NCBI GenBank assembly: GCA_963921425.1
Contig: OY992836.1
Span: 14,339,614 to 14,403,613, forward strand
Origin: Dryas octopetala
Taxonomy: Eukaryota > Streptophyta > Magnoliopsida > Rosales > Rosaceae
DNA: 64,000 nucleotides
Reading direction: 5' to 3'
Part shown: positions 34,101-46,205 of the stretch, one piece after another
How positions within the stretch are numbered: position 1 is the stretch's first letter
Layout of the letters: the number at the start of each line of letters is the position of its first letter
Notes under the pieces: generated by a model
Database searches by the model: none
Seen by the model: the letters and a program-made list of their open reading frames with translations, nothing else
What the model was told of the DNA's origin: nothing
Made by a program: the position numbers and the translations under genes

Positions 34101-34808
34101 AGACCTGCACAGAGGATAACCCTCAATTGCATTCCAAACAATACAGACTAAATCTGTGAGTGCTGAACAAATGACAGGGCAATGAAGATTCTAAGACAAC
34201 CAAAAACAACAAGAAGAACCAAACAATGAAAGAATCAAAATAAGAACAGATGAGAGCACATACTGGTCAGACAAAATGGTAGAATTTGCAAGCTGTTCAT
34301 CACTAGAGTTGCCATCAAATGACACATCATGAGCAGCACCAGCAGCGTAGCACAGGGAAGATGAAGTATGAAGATTCCTCAACCAAGGTCCAACATGCCC
34401 AGAAACTAGATGACCGTTGAATGATTCTTTTTTTCTCAAACTCAAGCTAGCTTTCAAGAAAGTGCTACGATTTCTATCATTAAAAAAGACACCAGTCGGC
34501 TTTGTGAAGTCTAATCCATTCCCACAACTTCCAATTAAGTCATCAACAAAAACTTCCCCAAAGACAGCTGCTTTCGAGTTTGAAGCAGCCATAGATTTTC
34601 CCTTATGCAAGCGGCCACAACTATATCTAGCAGTGTCAGGTATCAAAAGGGTTGAATGTAAAGAACGAGATAACCCTGAATTCTGAGACAACAGTTTCCC
34701 CTGACCAGGTAGTAGATTTTTCAAATTTTGCTTCCCGCTCCCGCTAATTACTCTCCAAAAGCCAGAATATATAGTAGTGTTCACCTTTGCGAGTAACCCA
34801 GCCTTCAT
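31172..34808 (-). CDS. Protein phosphatase 2C (PP2C55/PP2C80-like, probably organellar)
   Basis: Mg2+/Mn2+-dependent serine/threonine phosphatase of the SpoIIE-like PP2C group. Coding exons 5' to 3' on the minus strand: 34264-34808, 33588-33912, 31996-32145, 31172-31468; frames join to 438 residues. The N-terminus MKAGLLAKVNTTIYSGFWRV is basic and lacks acids, like a mitochondrial or plastid presequence. Catalytic motifs follow in order: GGEDAHFI (about 208-215), IGVADGVGGWADVGVDSG, KGSSTACIIGL, NLGDSGFIVVRDG, VIVAGTDGLFDNLYNN and YYGGKLDDITVVVSY. The Asp residues expected to bind metal are all present. The closest Arabidopsis relatives are At4g16580 and At5g66720. A leader intron is likely (acceptor near 34988, donor near 35270). 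Intron 2 (32146-33587) is long, and intron 3 holds a 41-base tandem duplication near 31740-31825. Confidence 0.9.
31739..31826. repeat. Two-copy tandem repeat in PP2C intron 3
   Basis: ACATTCTCCTATGCAGTACA followed by a CTCCAATCTCCACCAC tail occurs twice in direct succession, with a period of about 41 bases and one difference (cgctcc against cactcc). Confidence 0.85.
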
Positions 34809-35520
34809 TTTAGCCCCTTATGCAGAATACCGTTGATTCAATTGCTTTCTTAAAGAAAACCCAATCTGAAGTATGATATAGAAGATAAAATCTCATCACT
34901 CTCAGCACATCTATTTACCACATTAACCTAAAAGCCACTACTGCTGACTGTTTCAACTTTCACGGTAAGGTGCAGGCTCTGTAACCTGGAATGGGAACAA
35001 AAATTTTAATTTTACAACAAAGATTTGAACTTTTAACTGCATGCATAATAGCATTGCTGGGATATTCCCCAATTTTCACAACAACCAAAATTAGAAAATT
35101 TTATTATCTTGGAAGCTTCAAATCCTAATCCTCTCTAGAAATCGATTTCAGAGCCAAAACTCAACGTTCCCATAAATCCCATATCAAAATGAATCAAAAA
35201 GCTTGAACTTGAAGCATGAAAGCATGGCTATGAAATGTGAAAGCAGTGAAAAGCATAAACAAAAACGCACCGTCTGGAAGTGATAAAGGCGAGGCGGGCA
35301 ATCGATACCAGAACCCTCAATCTGAACCAAGAGATAGCATTTGCTCAACGAAGCTCCAAATAAACAAGTCTTCGCCGATTCAATCTCCGGAGCTTCTTTT
35401 TCCCCAATTTTTCTCTCTGTCTCTCTTTGAATTTTGCGTTTTGGGTTATGTGGGTTAGGCGCGCAAGGTTCACAAAAAGGGCAGAGAGAAGTGAACACGT
35501 GGGAGAGAAAGCTTCAGCCA
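34809..35520 (-). promoter_or_regulatory. Leader and promoter region of the PP2C gene
   Basis: On the minus strand a splice acceptor (ATTCCAG near 34988) and a donor (GACG|GTGCG near 35270) suggest a non-coding first exon at roughly 35271-35480 and a leader intron of about 280 bases. The CT-rich minus-strand sequence near 35400-35440 fits a leader. An ACGT-core CACGTG lies at 35496-35501. Confidence 0.4.
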
Positions 35521-37920
35521 GAAACAACAAAAAAACAAAAAGCACTCAGCTACTATTTTCGTATTTTGCTTATTAATAAGTTTTGGGATAAAGTTTGCAT
35601 TTTGGTACCAAAAAGACCTGGACGAACTTGGCCACAATCCTAGCTTTCGTCCATTTCAAACTTTCAAAGTATCGTGGAAAGGGTAGTTTCGGAATTTGAT
35701 GTTTAATTAATTCTTTTCTAAGTTAATTATACTTTTTGTATTTATTAGAAGTTTTTTTTTTTTTTTGGCCAAGTATTTATTAGAAGGTTCGCTAACTGTG
35801 AGCTGGATATTAATCATCTACTAAGTGTTTACATGTCTGTTATTTGACGGTGAAGCTACGCCACAGACTGAGAGGTGGGTGACGTGTAGACATGTGGTTG
35901 GTGGGTGAGCTACAATGTTTAAAGGGACGGGTGAGATTGTGAGCCACATCCGTACAGTACCATCTTGTTTTGTGGGTCCCAAATCCGATAAGAAATATAT
36001 TGGGAAGCAAAAAAGGTGCGGTTTGAGTTTTAAGGAATATCCGCACAATGAAACGCATGCGATTTTGGAACTGCTTGGGCTTTGCCATGGCAACAAGGTC
36101 CATATGGTTTGGGCACTGGCCACGTGGGCCTCCCCTACAAAAAAAATTAGTGAATGCACAATATTGAAGTTAATTTCTAACTCCTTGTTAGAGGCTAGAG
36201 CTAATGAAGCCATCACCTCCGAGGTCTTCGATTCGAAACCCTATTTTTTTAACTTATGAATTTGAAACCAACAACCACCATCCTTCACTTATTTCTTACA
36301 TAATGAAAATACATCTATATTTTATATTATATGTTGATTTGTCTCTCTATATATATATATATAAAATGAGACTACGCGTAAAAATTATATTAACTCGAGT
36401 GATATATATTATTAGTCTATTGTCTCACAACTTAAGCTATTGACACCAAATAGAACCATGTACGCCATGAAATTAAGGGATCTCAAATGGTTAACCAACA
36501 CATAAATACATGGTTCACTACATATAAGCAATGTGAACTTGTAGCCTTGTAGGTAAAACATTGACCATATTTGATAGGCCGGCAATGAATCATATAAGGG
36601 AAAGGTCACCAAAGCTGCAAGTTAGTCTTCGAAGCACTCAATGCCTATTTTAACAAACCCAAAAGTCCAAAACCATAATTTATATGTTAGTACTATGCTC
36701 AATAGTCAATTCTTTATAATGAACTTCCCATTATTGGCATACCCAAGGTCCTTATTTATTTTGTGTTAGTTACACAATGGGATTTGGTTCAAAAAACAGA
36801 AATATTTAATTCTGTAAGTTTGATAAATAGTAGTTAGCTGTAGCCTGTAGGCAATCGTGTATAATATTTGCTCTTACAATAAATGCATAAAGCTAAAGAC
36901 AAAAAAACAAAGTAGAAGAAAAAGACAAGAATGAGTTTTTTTTTTTTCTTCTTTCTTTTATTGTTTGGGTCTGAAAGCGTGGTGGAGCCGCTAGACAGCA
37001 CTATATTGTAGATCTCGGCAACTGAAAAAGGACAAGGAAGAAAAATTAGAAAGATTGCAAATTTTCCTTCTATTTCACTAAATTTCCATTAAAGCCCTCA
37101 TATTCATCGTTTATTGCTAATGTTCTTCAACATTCTAATGCAGAATGCAGATGTGAGGCAACATTCAAATATTGGTCATAATTATTTAACATTTAAATAT
37201 TTAAGCTGTCACATTCTGTATTAATTTGCATTTTTTATATTGCATTACAAAATTTGAAAGATTTTAAAAATTAAAATAGATATGTATTTATGAAAGAGGA
37301 TTAGAGGAGTTCCTCTTACCCGCGATTAAGGGAAGTATTGTTCTTTCAATAATTATCCTCCAAATAATTTCTTTGTTATCATTTTGTTTTTGGTCTAATG
37401 TCCTCTCTCTAGTGGTAATTACTATCTATGTTCTTTTCAACCTGTGGCTTTAAACTCCCCTGCAACTGCAAGGTTTCTATTTTGGCCGTTGTGATCCAGG
37501 CCATGGCTGCAATTAACATATTTATGGCTCATATTACCCGTAAAAAATTTAGCATTATCACTAGGCTGCCATGTCCAATAAGTATAGTTATGGGACTTGG
37601 GACCTCCCTTTGAATAGGTTAGGTTAGGGTTACCCCATAAAAAATAAATAATAAAAATCATTTTCTATTTGGGGCTGCAAATACTTGATAGATGATAAGA
37701 TACAAAGTAAAAGGAGAAAAACACACATCAGACTCACTGGTATCTTAGTAACACACCCCAATGAAGCTACCCATGGTTGACAACCTAGCTATATATATTA
37801 TTTTTCCAATCTATTGTTCTTTTTTTATTTTGTTTTAAATGTTTTAGTGGCCTATTCCATGCAGGCAAACGATATGATTGACAAATTAATATGCGTACAG
37901 GTACAGGCTGTACAGCCAAA
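35521..37920. other. Intergenic DNA, no supported gene
   Basis: Mostly AT-rich. A GC-richer block at about 35840-36140 (contains GGCCACGTGGGCC at 36118-36130) has open frames on both strands but no recognisable protein. A possible SINE head is at 36190-36250. The rest shows only simple runs. Confidence 0.4.
36190..36250 (+). mobile_element. Possible SINE head
   Basis: A-box-like GGCTAGAGCTAATGAAG (36193-36209) and B-box-like TCTTCGATTCGAAACC (36225-36240) are followed by a T-run. Spacing fits a tRNA-derived SINE, but the unit is short and no TSD was found. Confidence 0.3.
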
Positions 37921-38459
37921 CACTGGCGGAGCCACATAGAGCCCACCCCCTACATCTAATTAATTGACTTTTCTATTATTTTTATTAATATATATGACAT
38001 ATATTTTTTAAATAATTATTTTTTATATAAAAAATGAAATAATTTTTTGTGTAACATATGTAAATTTAGATGATCATTATATTTCTTTTTTAAATGGTAA
38101 AAGTTGATCTATCTTGCTCATTTTATAAAAAAAATTCTTATTTTTATTGGAAATACTTAACGATTAATTAACTTCAAAACAAGTTAATTCCCTTGATTTT
38201 TTTTTTGTGAAAGTAATTCTAATTATGTAAGGATGATTTTTATTGTTATGAATGTCTTGAAACAAACAATTGTACATTTAAACAATGAAATTATCATACA
38301 ACATTCTTAAAATTTAAAGACTCATAAAAAGAAAAATATTATGCTTATAACACAAAAAAAAATTATTAATCAATACTAAATAAGTAAATATTTTGTGTGT
38401 TCCAAAAAGTTTATATAATCGGTGCCCCCCTTGGATGAAAATCCTAGTTTTGCCACTGG
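37921..38459. mobile_element. hAT-like non-autonomous element
   Basis: The left end CACTGGCGGAGC and the right end, reversed, CAGTGGCAAAAC form a short, imperfect terminal repeat typical of plant hAT elements. The interior is AT-rich and non-coding. The flanks share only CCAAA, so the TSD is decayed or the ends are slightly misplaced. Confidence 0.5.
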
Positions 38460-38875
38460 TACCAAACATAAAGTATCGGGCTTTCCAAGTCGAATGATGT
38501 GTGAATACTCTTATATATATATATATATATATATATGATTTTTTCTGGGGTGGAAGGGTTTACTTTTTTTTTTTGCGGATATTCAACACTGAGCATTTGG
38601 TAATGTTTTAATCATAACAGCTGCTCGACACTATATTCTTTGTTCATTTTTTAGGGTTTAGGGTATGATTCACCTCATACCTCCTAGAATATTGAATGAG
38701 ACTTGTGAAGACTACATGTTATGTTTTAACTCTGAAATTTTGGGTCATAAAAGTTTTAGGTTAAAACTTAACATAAAGCCAACAAATCAAGTATTGAACA
38801 CATGATTGCCGAACACTCACCACCTAGAATCTGAAAAAGAAAAAAAATGTGGCTAACCGCTGTAGAGAAGAACTG

Positions 38876-39930
38876 GATATACACAGTGACGGATCCAGGA
38901 TTCCTAACCCGGGGGGTCATGGTGTAATGTGATGGTGGTGGCGGCGGCGGCAGCGAAATGTGATGGTGATTGGTAGGGGTACTTGCTAGCGGATTGGGTG
39001 TTGGGAATTTTGAGATTTTTATTTCCAATGTGGTCGTATGTAAAACTAAGTATAAATATTCAAGGATTCAAATTATTTTAATCTTTACGTCCAAGGCCCT
39101 ATGTGGAAAAATGATTCCGACTCTTAAGTATTAAAAGATTTCTTTTCAATTAAGGAAATCAAAACTCACTTGGAAAACGTATGGTTCCATGCCATTCACT
39201 TCTTTTTCCTTTCTTTCTACATCTTATACTCTTTAATTAGTTTGCAATTTTGCATAAAATTACATGCCAAAATAATCAATATAGGATTCAAACTCATCAG
39301 TGAGTCATCAGTGAGTCGACATGGCACTTTATATATGTCTTCTAATTGAATTGGTCTTGTGCTAGTACTAGCTAGCTTGAACCCAATTGTAGAAAAGCTT
39401 TGGAAATTTGCAGCGACTCTCATAATTCTCATTCAAACTCTTCAAATGATGATCCACTATATTCCTTTCCCTATCCGTGTATTAATATTAATAATAAAGC
39501 TGTTTTTGATAGTGATGGAATTCAATTGATTGCCCAGTTTCACAAAGCTTGATCTATCTTTTTTATATGGCTCAAGATTTGCCTTCGACTCTGTTTCAAG
39601 TTCCAGATAATTTCCAATGGGTTTGCTCCATTAATTCCCTATAAAAACTAAAGAAATCTTACTCAAAAAAAAGAAAGAAGAAAACGCTTCTGCTGCTTGA
39701 AGCCTTGAACGGTTAAACCACTCAGCCACTCAAACTTTTAATCAAGCAGGTGGTGGGTGACTGGGCATGCTGGGCAGCGAGGGGGTCACCGGCCAGAGGT
39801 CAAGGGGTCGTCGTCCAAATGTTTGGGGGGTCAACGGCAGCTGAGAAAGGTGGTTCACAGCTAGGAGCTCCGGCGTTGGGGGGTCGCCTGACCCCCTTCC
39901 TCCCAACGTGCATCCGTCCCTGGATATACA
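38876..39930. mobile_element. hAT element with perfect 8-bp TSD (non-autonomous)
   Basis: The element 38884-39922 begins CAGTGACGGATCCAGG and ends, reversed, CAGGGACGGATGCACG. The direct repeat GATATACA lies at 38876-38883 and 39923-39930. Both ends are GC-rich (gtggtggcggcggcggcag near 38934; a G-rich block at 39767-39900), with AT-rich DNA between. No transposase is visible in 1039 bases. Confidence 0.78.
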
Positions 39931-41201
39931 TATAAGCAAATATTTATTTGAGGAGGGGGAGGAGGACTTATTTGGATAATTGTGATCAACTTTTGATAAA
40001 ACATCAACCTTCTTTTGACTTTAGGATAAGTGTGCTTAGATCTTATGTGAAGTTACAAGCAAGAAAATAATTGGTTTGTAAGAACAAATAGCTCCTTATA
40101 CGCCAAGAATTAAGCATTAATGTTTTAACTTGCTTGCTTGCTTGCTTGCTTGAAAAATGTAAAATGAAGTATCGAGTTTTTGTCTTCAAAGACTGTGCCT
40201 CGTACTCTGGAAATGCAAATGACACTCCCCTATTTTACGAGATTTGTATGTGTAATTATTTGCAGACCCCTGAGTTTCATGTGGTTTATATGCGAAATTG
40301 TTTGCAGTTCCCTAAGTTTCATGTGAAATCAAATATGGGGGATGCTGAATTATGGACTGCACATGACCCTTTCAAGATATTAAAGAATAGGGGGGACCAT
40401 GTACATGAGTTCGTACAATATGGAAAACAGCACGTTGGCTGTAACTTCTTAAGTAAATAAAATCCCATCTGATCTTTTATATTTTTAGAACCAACACGCC
40501 AACCAAAATAATATTCTTAAAAGACAAAAAGGACATTATAATAATTTAATCTTTAATTTAATTATAAGTACAAAGTGATGGAGGGTTGACCAAGTCCAGG
40601 AGCCCTAAAACTACAGCCTACTGAAACAGTAATTTACAAGAACAGCCCCAAACTGTATCAGTCTATTCAACCTGGCTACTACAAATTTGCTACCAAGAAA
40701 AATTTAGGCCTAGTACTATGAATCCATTGCTAAAATTCTGTGCCTCTATCACTTGGCTTAGCTTGAGAAACTTGACAAAATTAAAGAATGTCATGCAGTA
40801 TACATATTCATTCACCAAATGATCACCTTAAGCTTACACAAAGACATACATGTTTCCATTCCTTTTTTTTTCTAGCTTACACAACCAGTATGCTGAAATC
40901 CCCAAGTTAAACAATGGAGGGAAGAAAGGGTCTCTGGTTTTTTAGCTTCACAAAAGTCTTACACTAGCAAGACAGGGTCGTTTTCGCCCTAGTCACCAAG
41001 GTAGCAGAACAATAAACAAGACCCAACTGCCCGTGTTCTGATTGATGCTTACCTCCATGAGGGAAGTTGTTTATTTATTTTTTTTATGTATGTCTTGTCA
41101 TTGTTGATTCTGCATCAATTTTCCATATACCAGATGAACCTGCACCTTGTACACCTTCCTAAGGTCAAATGGAAGAAAAGTTCTTTCAATCTTTTTCAAT
41201 T
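39931..41201. other. Spacer downstream of the IDD gene
   Basis: No gene is supported. A (CTTG)n run of about five units lies at 40129-40150. Two similar segments near 40255-40330 share AGTTTCATGTG. The part from about 40600 to 41201 probably includes the IDD 3' UTR on the minus strand. Confidence 0.4.
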
Positions 41202-43456
41202 TCATGAGCTCCTTGCCAAGTCTTTACCACTATATTCTCCACCTCCAAAGGATGCAGCTGCAGCAGCTACATCTATGCCACCTCCGATGGATGTAATTAG
41301 GGCTGACAGGCCACCACTGGGGCTATTACCAGCAGCCATTCCCAATCCCAATAGATCAAGTGTGGTTTGCTTAGGACCAAACATTGAAGGAGTTCCCATC
41401 ATTAATTCCTTCCACTGAGAACCTCCATCACAAGGAAGCCCAAGTCCAAGCCCTGCAGCAACTGAGGCACTACTTTCCGGTTCTGCTTGCCGCTGATTCC
41501 ATTGCATACTCTCTTGTTGCCCAGAAGATGAAGAAGACACTATGCCAAACCCACGAAGCAACGATGCATTAGTTGCTGCTGCACCCATTTGAGCAGCTTT
41601 CTGAAGAAGTGCTGTAGCAGACATAGCTGGTTGTGGTGGAGGCGCATACTGCCTACGCTCCTGTCCTGCAGTCCCAAAAATTGAGGAATGGTTGGTTGAG
41701 AGGCCAAGAGAAATATGCTCTACTGAAGGAGATGGTGCTAGGTCAGTTGATCGATCTGGATGTCCCATGGCTCGCATTAAGTCAGTAAATGCAGGAGGTT
41801 GGGGAGGTTGCAATCCTGCTGATGTTGTTGAGGAAGCAAATAAACTTGCAAATACACTACTGCTTGTACTGCCATTGCTGCTTGAGCTGTTGCTGCTGCT
41901 ACAGTTCCCCTTTCGACCAGTCACAGCCGGCGCTTCTTCTACAATTTGTGCAGGATTTTCAGGCAACTCTGTCACTACAACTAAAGGAAAAAAGAAAAAA
42001 ATAAAAGGGGTCACTTAAACATACAGGCATAGAAAGTTAGAAAGTTAAGGCCTTTCTTTATGAAAGACTTTTGAAGGAAAAGGAGGATCAAGATCAATTA
42101 TGGGTTCCTTTCTCTAAACCCACTTACTCTTCCCTTTTAGCTTTTGAATCACTTGTCTCTTTATAGAGACTGCACAGTTTGAAAACTAAAGTTTAATAGA
42201 AAACCTCTGAGAAGTTTATTTTTATTAATTTGTTAAATTCCCAAAGTCTCTGATCAGTTACCATACCATAATACACACCCAGTAGACAACAAACATCATA
42301 ACAGACAAAAACTACTAGACTCCAAGATCCATGGTACATGGTAAGAGAAAGAGACACACACACACACATAGAAGATAACAAAGATTTTTTTGTTTGTTTA
42401 GACTAAAAACACATCCGACAGAACCCAACTGAAAATATTGAAAATTTTCCAATTTGGGTCATATTTACCTGGACTTTGAGTAGGCATAGCTGAAGATAAT
42501 ACACCAGCTGACTGAGATGGAACTGATGAAGCTGTAGGTTGGGATGGAGCTGGGGGTGGTGGTGGAGGTGAACTAACAGTTTGAACTTTTGGGCCTGATT
42601 CTGAATTCAAATTCACTGCAGTTTGAGTCTGAGTAGGAGGAGTCTGAGCTCTTGCACTTTCCTCAGCCAGAGCATCACAGAAAGCCCTGTGTGTGATGAA
42701 GCTATCCCTCCTTCAAAGACCAAAAAAACAAAACAAAAGCTTCACCAACCCAAAAAACCCAACAAGTTAAAAGCTCAAAAACACAAAATTCAAAGATAAA
42801 AATAAGAGATTGATGATGATGAACCTTGAAAACAAAGTCCCACAATCGCATTTGTACTCTCTGGTACCACAAATCTTGGCATGGGCTTTCCAATCCGACT
42901 GAACCGCATACTTCTTCGAGCACTTGTCGCATTTCCACTTCTTCTCGCCGTGCTTTCTGCAAAAGTGCTTCTTTATCCCCGTGAGATCACCCAAAGCTCT
43001 AGATGGATCGTGGTGCACACAAGAAGGCTCAGGGCAGACATAGACTCTCTTCTTGACCTCTTTGCTCGACCTCTGCCTCAGCTTCCAAGGCAGATTGTGA
43101 CCACGCCTATGAAGCTGCAGATTCTGATCCCTCTGAAACCCTTTGTTGCAAATTTCACAAACGAATCGGTTTGTGGCTAAAAGGGTCTTGGGAGACAGAG
43201 CAATCACCTCTGCATCTGGATCTGCAACAACACCCAAAAGTCAAATAAACCCAAAAACCCAAATACCTAACCAGACAAAAACTATCAAAATTTGCATAAA
43301 AATGGATTTGAGGCTTTGTTTTTGTGAGCTACCTGGCATTCCTGGCAGGTTTCGCTTTTTCTTGGTGGTGGGTTTGGGAGGAGCAGCTTGGTTACCAGAG
43401 GAAGAAACGCTAGCTTCTCCTGAAGCTGTAGAGGAATTGTCTAAGTCGGTCGGCAT
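41202..43456 (-). CDS. INDETERMINATE-DOMAIN zinc-finger transcription factor (IDD1/IDD2, ENY/GAF1 type)
   Basis: Nuclear C2H2 zinc-finger protein of the plant IDD family; IDD2/GAF1 and IDD1/ENY act with DELLA/GRAS proteins in gibberellin and seed-maturation control. Coding exons 5' to 3' on the minus strand: 43333-43456, 42825-43221, 42469-42707, 41202-41980; 512 residues in frame. The opening MPTDLDNSSTASGEASVSSS matches GAF1-type starts. The nuclear signal KKKRNLPGMPDPDAEVIALS comes next. Four fingers follow: FVCEICNKGFQRDQNLQLH (from about residue 61), YVCPEPSCVHHDPSRALGDL with its GIKKHFCRKH end, WKCDKCSKKYAVQSDWKAH (C2HC), and YKCDCGTLFSRRDSFITH. The C-terminal half has the family motifs MSATALLQKAAQMGA and TTLDLLGLG and ends SGKDLARSS. 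A leader intron is likely (see 43509-44186). Confidence 0.93.
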
Positions 43457-44250
43457 CAGAACTAAGAAAAATTCTCTCTTGGGTTTTTTCTCTTTTTTCG
43501 AATTCAATCTACAGGACAAAAACCAAAAATCTACCACTGGGCTTTTATCTTAGAACTCCAAAGAAGCCTTGGAGGTACAAAGTTTTCATTTTTCAAGGGT
43601 TCAGTTTCATCTCCTCTCATCTACCAGTCAAGGTTCTTTTTTTTTTTTCCTTTTTTTTTAAGCCCACCTACCAGCTCTCTCTGATAGATCTCTGACCGAA
43701 ATATACATTACCCCAGAAACACAATGATTAAACCCAGGACTGTAAAATTTAAAGCTTCTCTCACTCAGCTCACAATCTAAATGAAAGAAACCCCCAAAAC
43801 CCACAAAACACTCTGATCCAACAGTCAAAATTTGATCAAATCTTAGCCCTAAGACGACCCAAATCCAAAAATTTCAGTTAATTTCTAGCTATTTCACAGC
43901 TACTTAGACTACTCTCTGAACAACCCAATTGGGTTTTCAGCTAAACGGACCTCAGAGCAAAAAAAGGCAGCGTTTTATAATAAGATCGCTCCGGAACAGA
44001 GAGAGATTGAGATTCTGTGAATAAGCTCAAGACTTGAGAGAGAAAAAGAGAGAGAAGGTCTAAGCCAAAGTCTTTGCTTTGCTATACTTTTCTAGTTTTC
44101 TCACTAAACTTTTGAGGAGAGAGAAAGTGAAGTGATCAGTAAAAAATAAAGATTAGATGATTTAAACGAGATTAATTAGTATTAACCTGAGGTGGCCATG
44201 GCTTGTTGTTCAAGTTTTCTAATTGCAGACAGATGTTATTACTACCTGTC
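43457..44250 (-). promoter_or_regulatory. Leader exon, leader intron and promoter of the IDD gene
   Basis: On the minus strand an exon ending ATGGCCACCTCAG (44187-44199) has a GTTAAT donor, and CCTGTAG gives an acceptor before 43508. Joining them makes a five-codon upstream frame (Met-Ala-Thr-Ser-Asp-stop). The exon boundaries are inferred from splice consensus only. GA-rich sequence (about 43998-44055) lies in the intron. Confidence 0.4.
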
Positions 44251-46205
44251 GAGTTTTTGGGTGTTCTTACACACTGTCGGAGGAGGAGAAAGTACCATAC
44301 GAGGGGTTTGTCGTTTAGCGTAGTGTTTGAATACGTTCTGGACTAAGGACAATGTCGATGGTCGGCGACCGGTGCTTTAAATTGATAAAAGTCAAACTGC
44401 TTTTATCTTTGACTGGAACCTTTCTGTGCTTCTGACCCACTCTGATCTTGACACGCAATTAGGCTTTCTAGGCTTCACCTCGTTTAATTACTTCTCCTTT
44501 TTAAAAAAAAAAATTTTCTAATATTATCCAACCTTTTGAGTATCATTGCTTCTAGTTCTAGTTCCACGAATCCACAGTTCCTTCCACCTCTCTATCTCTA
44601 GGTAGGATTAAAATGAGGCATCTATTAGACAAACCACGTAACTTACAAACTTTGATTAAACTGACGGTTAGATTTTTTTAGAATCTAATATTTACATTTC
44701 ACGTGAGTTTGGATGAAAAGTTTTAAAAAAAATGTTAAGACACATAACATGTTTAAAAAATAATAATATTTATATACACTCATCTTATTGTGTTAAAAAT
44801 AAACTCATGAAATCATTTGACAGTCATCTTTCTTGCCTTATTGAAAATACAAATTCTAACTCAATTATGCAATACACTTGTTTTGATATATTGTCTATGT
44901 GCTTATTTATTACATATTCTAAAGGTAGTCATACAATGTAGAACTATGCTAATATAGATCTCTTAAAAACGTAGCTATGATACTATGTTAATCAACCATA
45001 ACACTCTAAAAATTTGAATTAACAAAAAAACTATGTATTTCAAAGTTCAAACTAATAAGATCTAAGTCTTCGCATAAAAGAAGATATAATAGATCAAGTC
45101 AAAGAAAAGAGAAAATGGTATTCGATCGGCAAAATATTTGAATAGTAAAGATGGTTAGTTTTCCATCAAATTTACAACATGGTTCCAAACTCAAGATGAT
45201 TGCAAAAGAGCTATATTCTCAACAGATCAGGAAATATAAATGTGGGTGAGTTCTAATTGCCCAACTTCTTTGGTCATCATATATTAAAATGAATTTCTCA
45301 TCTTGGTTAGGACATGTTTGGACTATGAAATATAATGGACCAGGAACAATTTCATAAAAAGTGGAAACGGTTCTGATCTTGGTAAGAAAAGGACATGTTT
45401 GGACTAAGTAATTCAATTTTTTACATTTTGTTGATTTTATTTTCTAATGCATTTCATATGAAAAAATAAGGGATTTTAACAGTAAACAACATTACGAAGG
45501 ACACCTACACATAAAGACAAGCAAGTGGTACTTGGAATACATGAAGACAAGGAAGTAAACAAGAGAATACATAGCATTTCAGGATAAAAAGACAAGTCAA
45601 TTACGATAAAATAAGTTATCTTGATGATCTCCAGCAAACAATTAAAAAGAAATTAATAAATAACAAAATTGTCTTGATCGATGGAAAATGTATATGTTTC
45701 ATGGTTGGTAGTTGGTACGTAGTTTTGTGTAGCAGGCTATAAATATACAAGGGTCCAAAAAAAAAAAGGATATAGTCCAATATACAAGGGTCTTCGGTAT
45801 TCCACCATTAAACAAATATATTGTATCTATTTTGTCCTATTCACTTGTAAAGGGCACTTTATTTCATTGCAATTTGCAAGTCATTTTCATTTTACATAAT
45901 TTAATTTCCCCAAATTTTTTTTTTTTTTTAACGATTCATACATTTCTTGTTCTCATCTCCATCTACACAACTGCATGGACATGCATTCTCACTTCTCTCA
46001 TAATCATTTAAGTGGAATTTTATATATATTGCCAATTAAATTTCTTTCAATTTCTCAGCATAGCTATCTTTTAGTTTATAATAAAGACAAGTCTATAACA
46101 TCAATACTTCATCGATCTCGTGGAGGTAACCATTGTTGAGAAATTTAAAGCAGCTGCGATTTATTATAGACATGTTTCTGTTAGATTTTAAAAATGAGTC
46201 TATAA
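44251..46205. other. Intergenic DNA, nothing recognised
   Basis: AT-rich with homopolymer runs. No coding sequence, RNA gene or clear repeat is supported. Confidence 0.45.

Noticed and set aside
35821-36259. Overlapping frames of 87-131 codons on both strands
   Set aside because: No recognised motif, and open on both strands, as expected of GC-richer non-coding DNA.
39695-39745. A-box-like TGGCTGAGTGG on the minus strand, suggesting a tRNA-Ser/Leu gene
   Set aside because: The B-box follows after only about 10 bases and the arms do not pair; it lies inside the hAT element.
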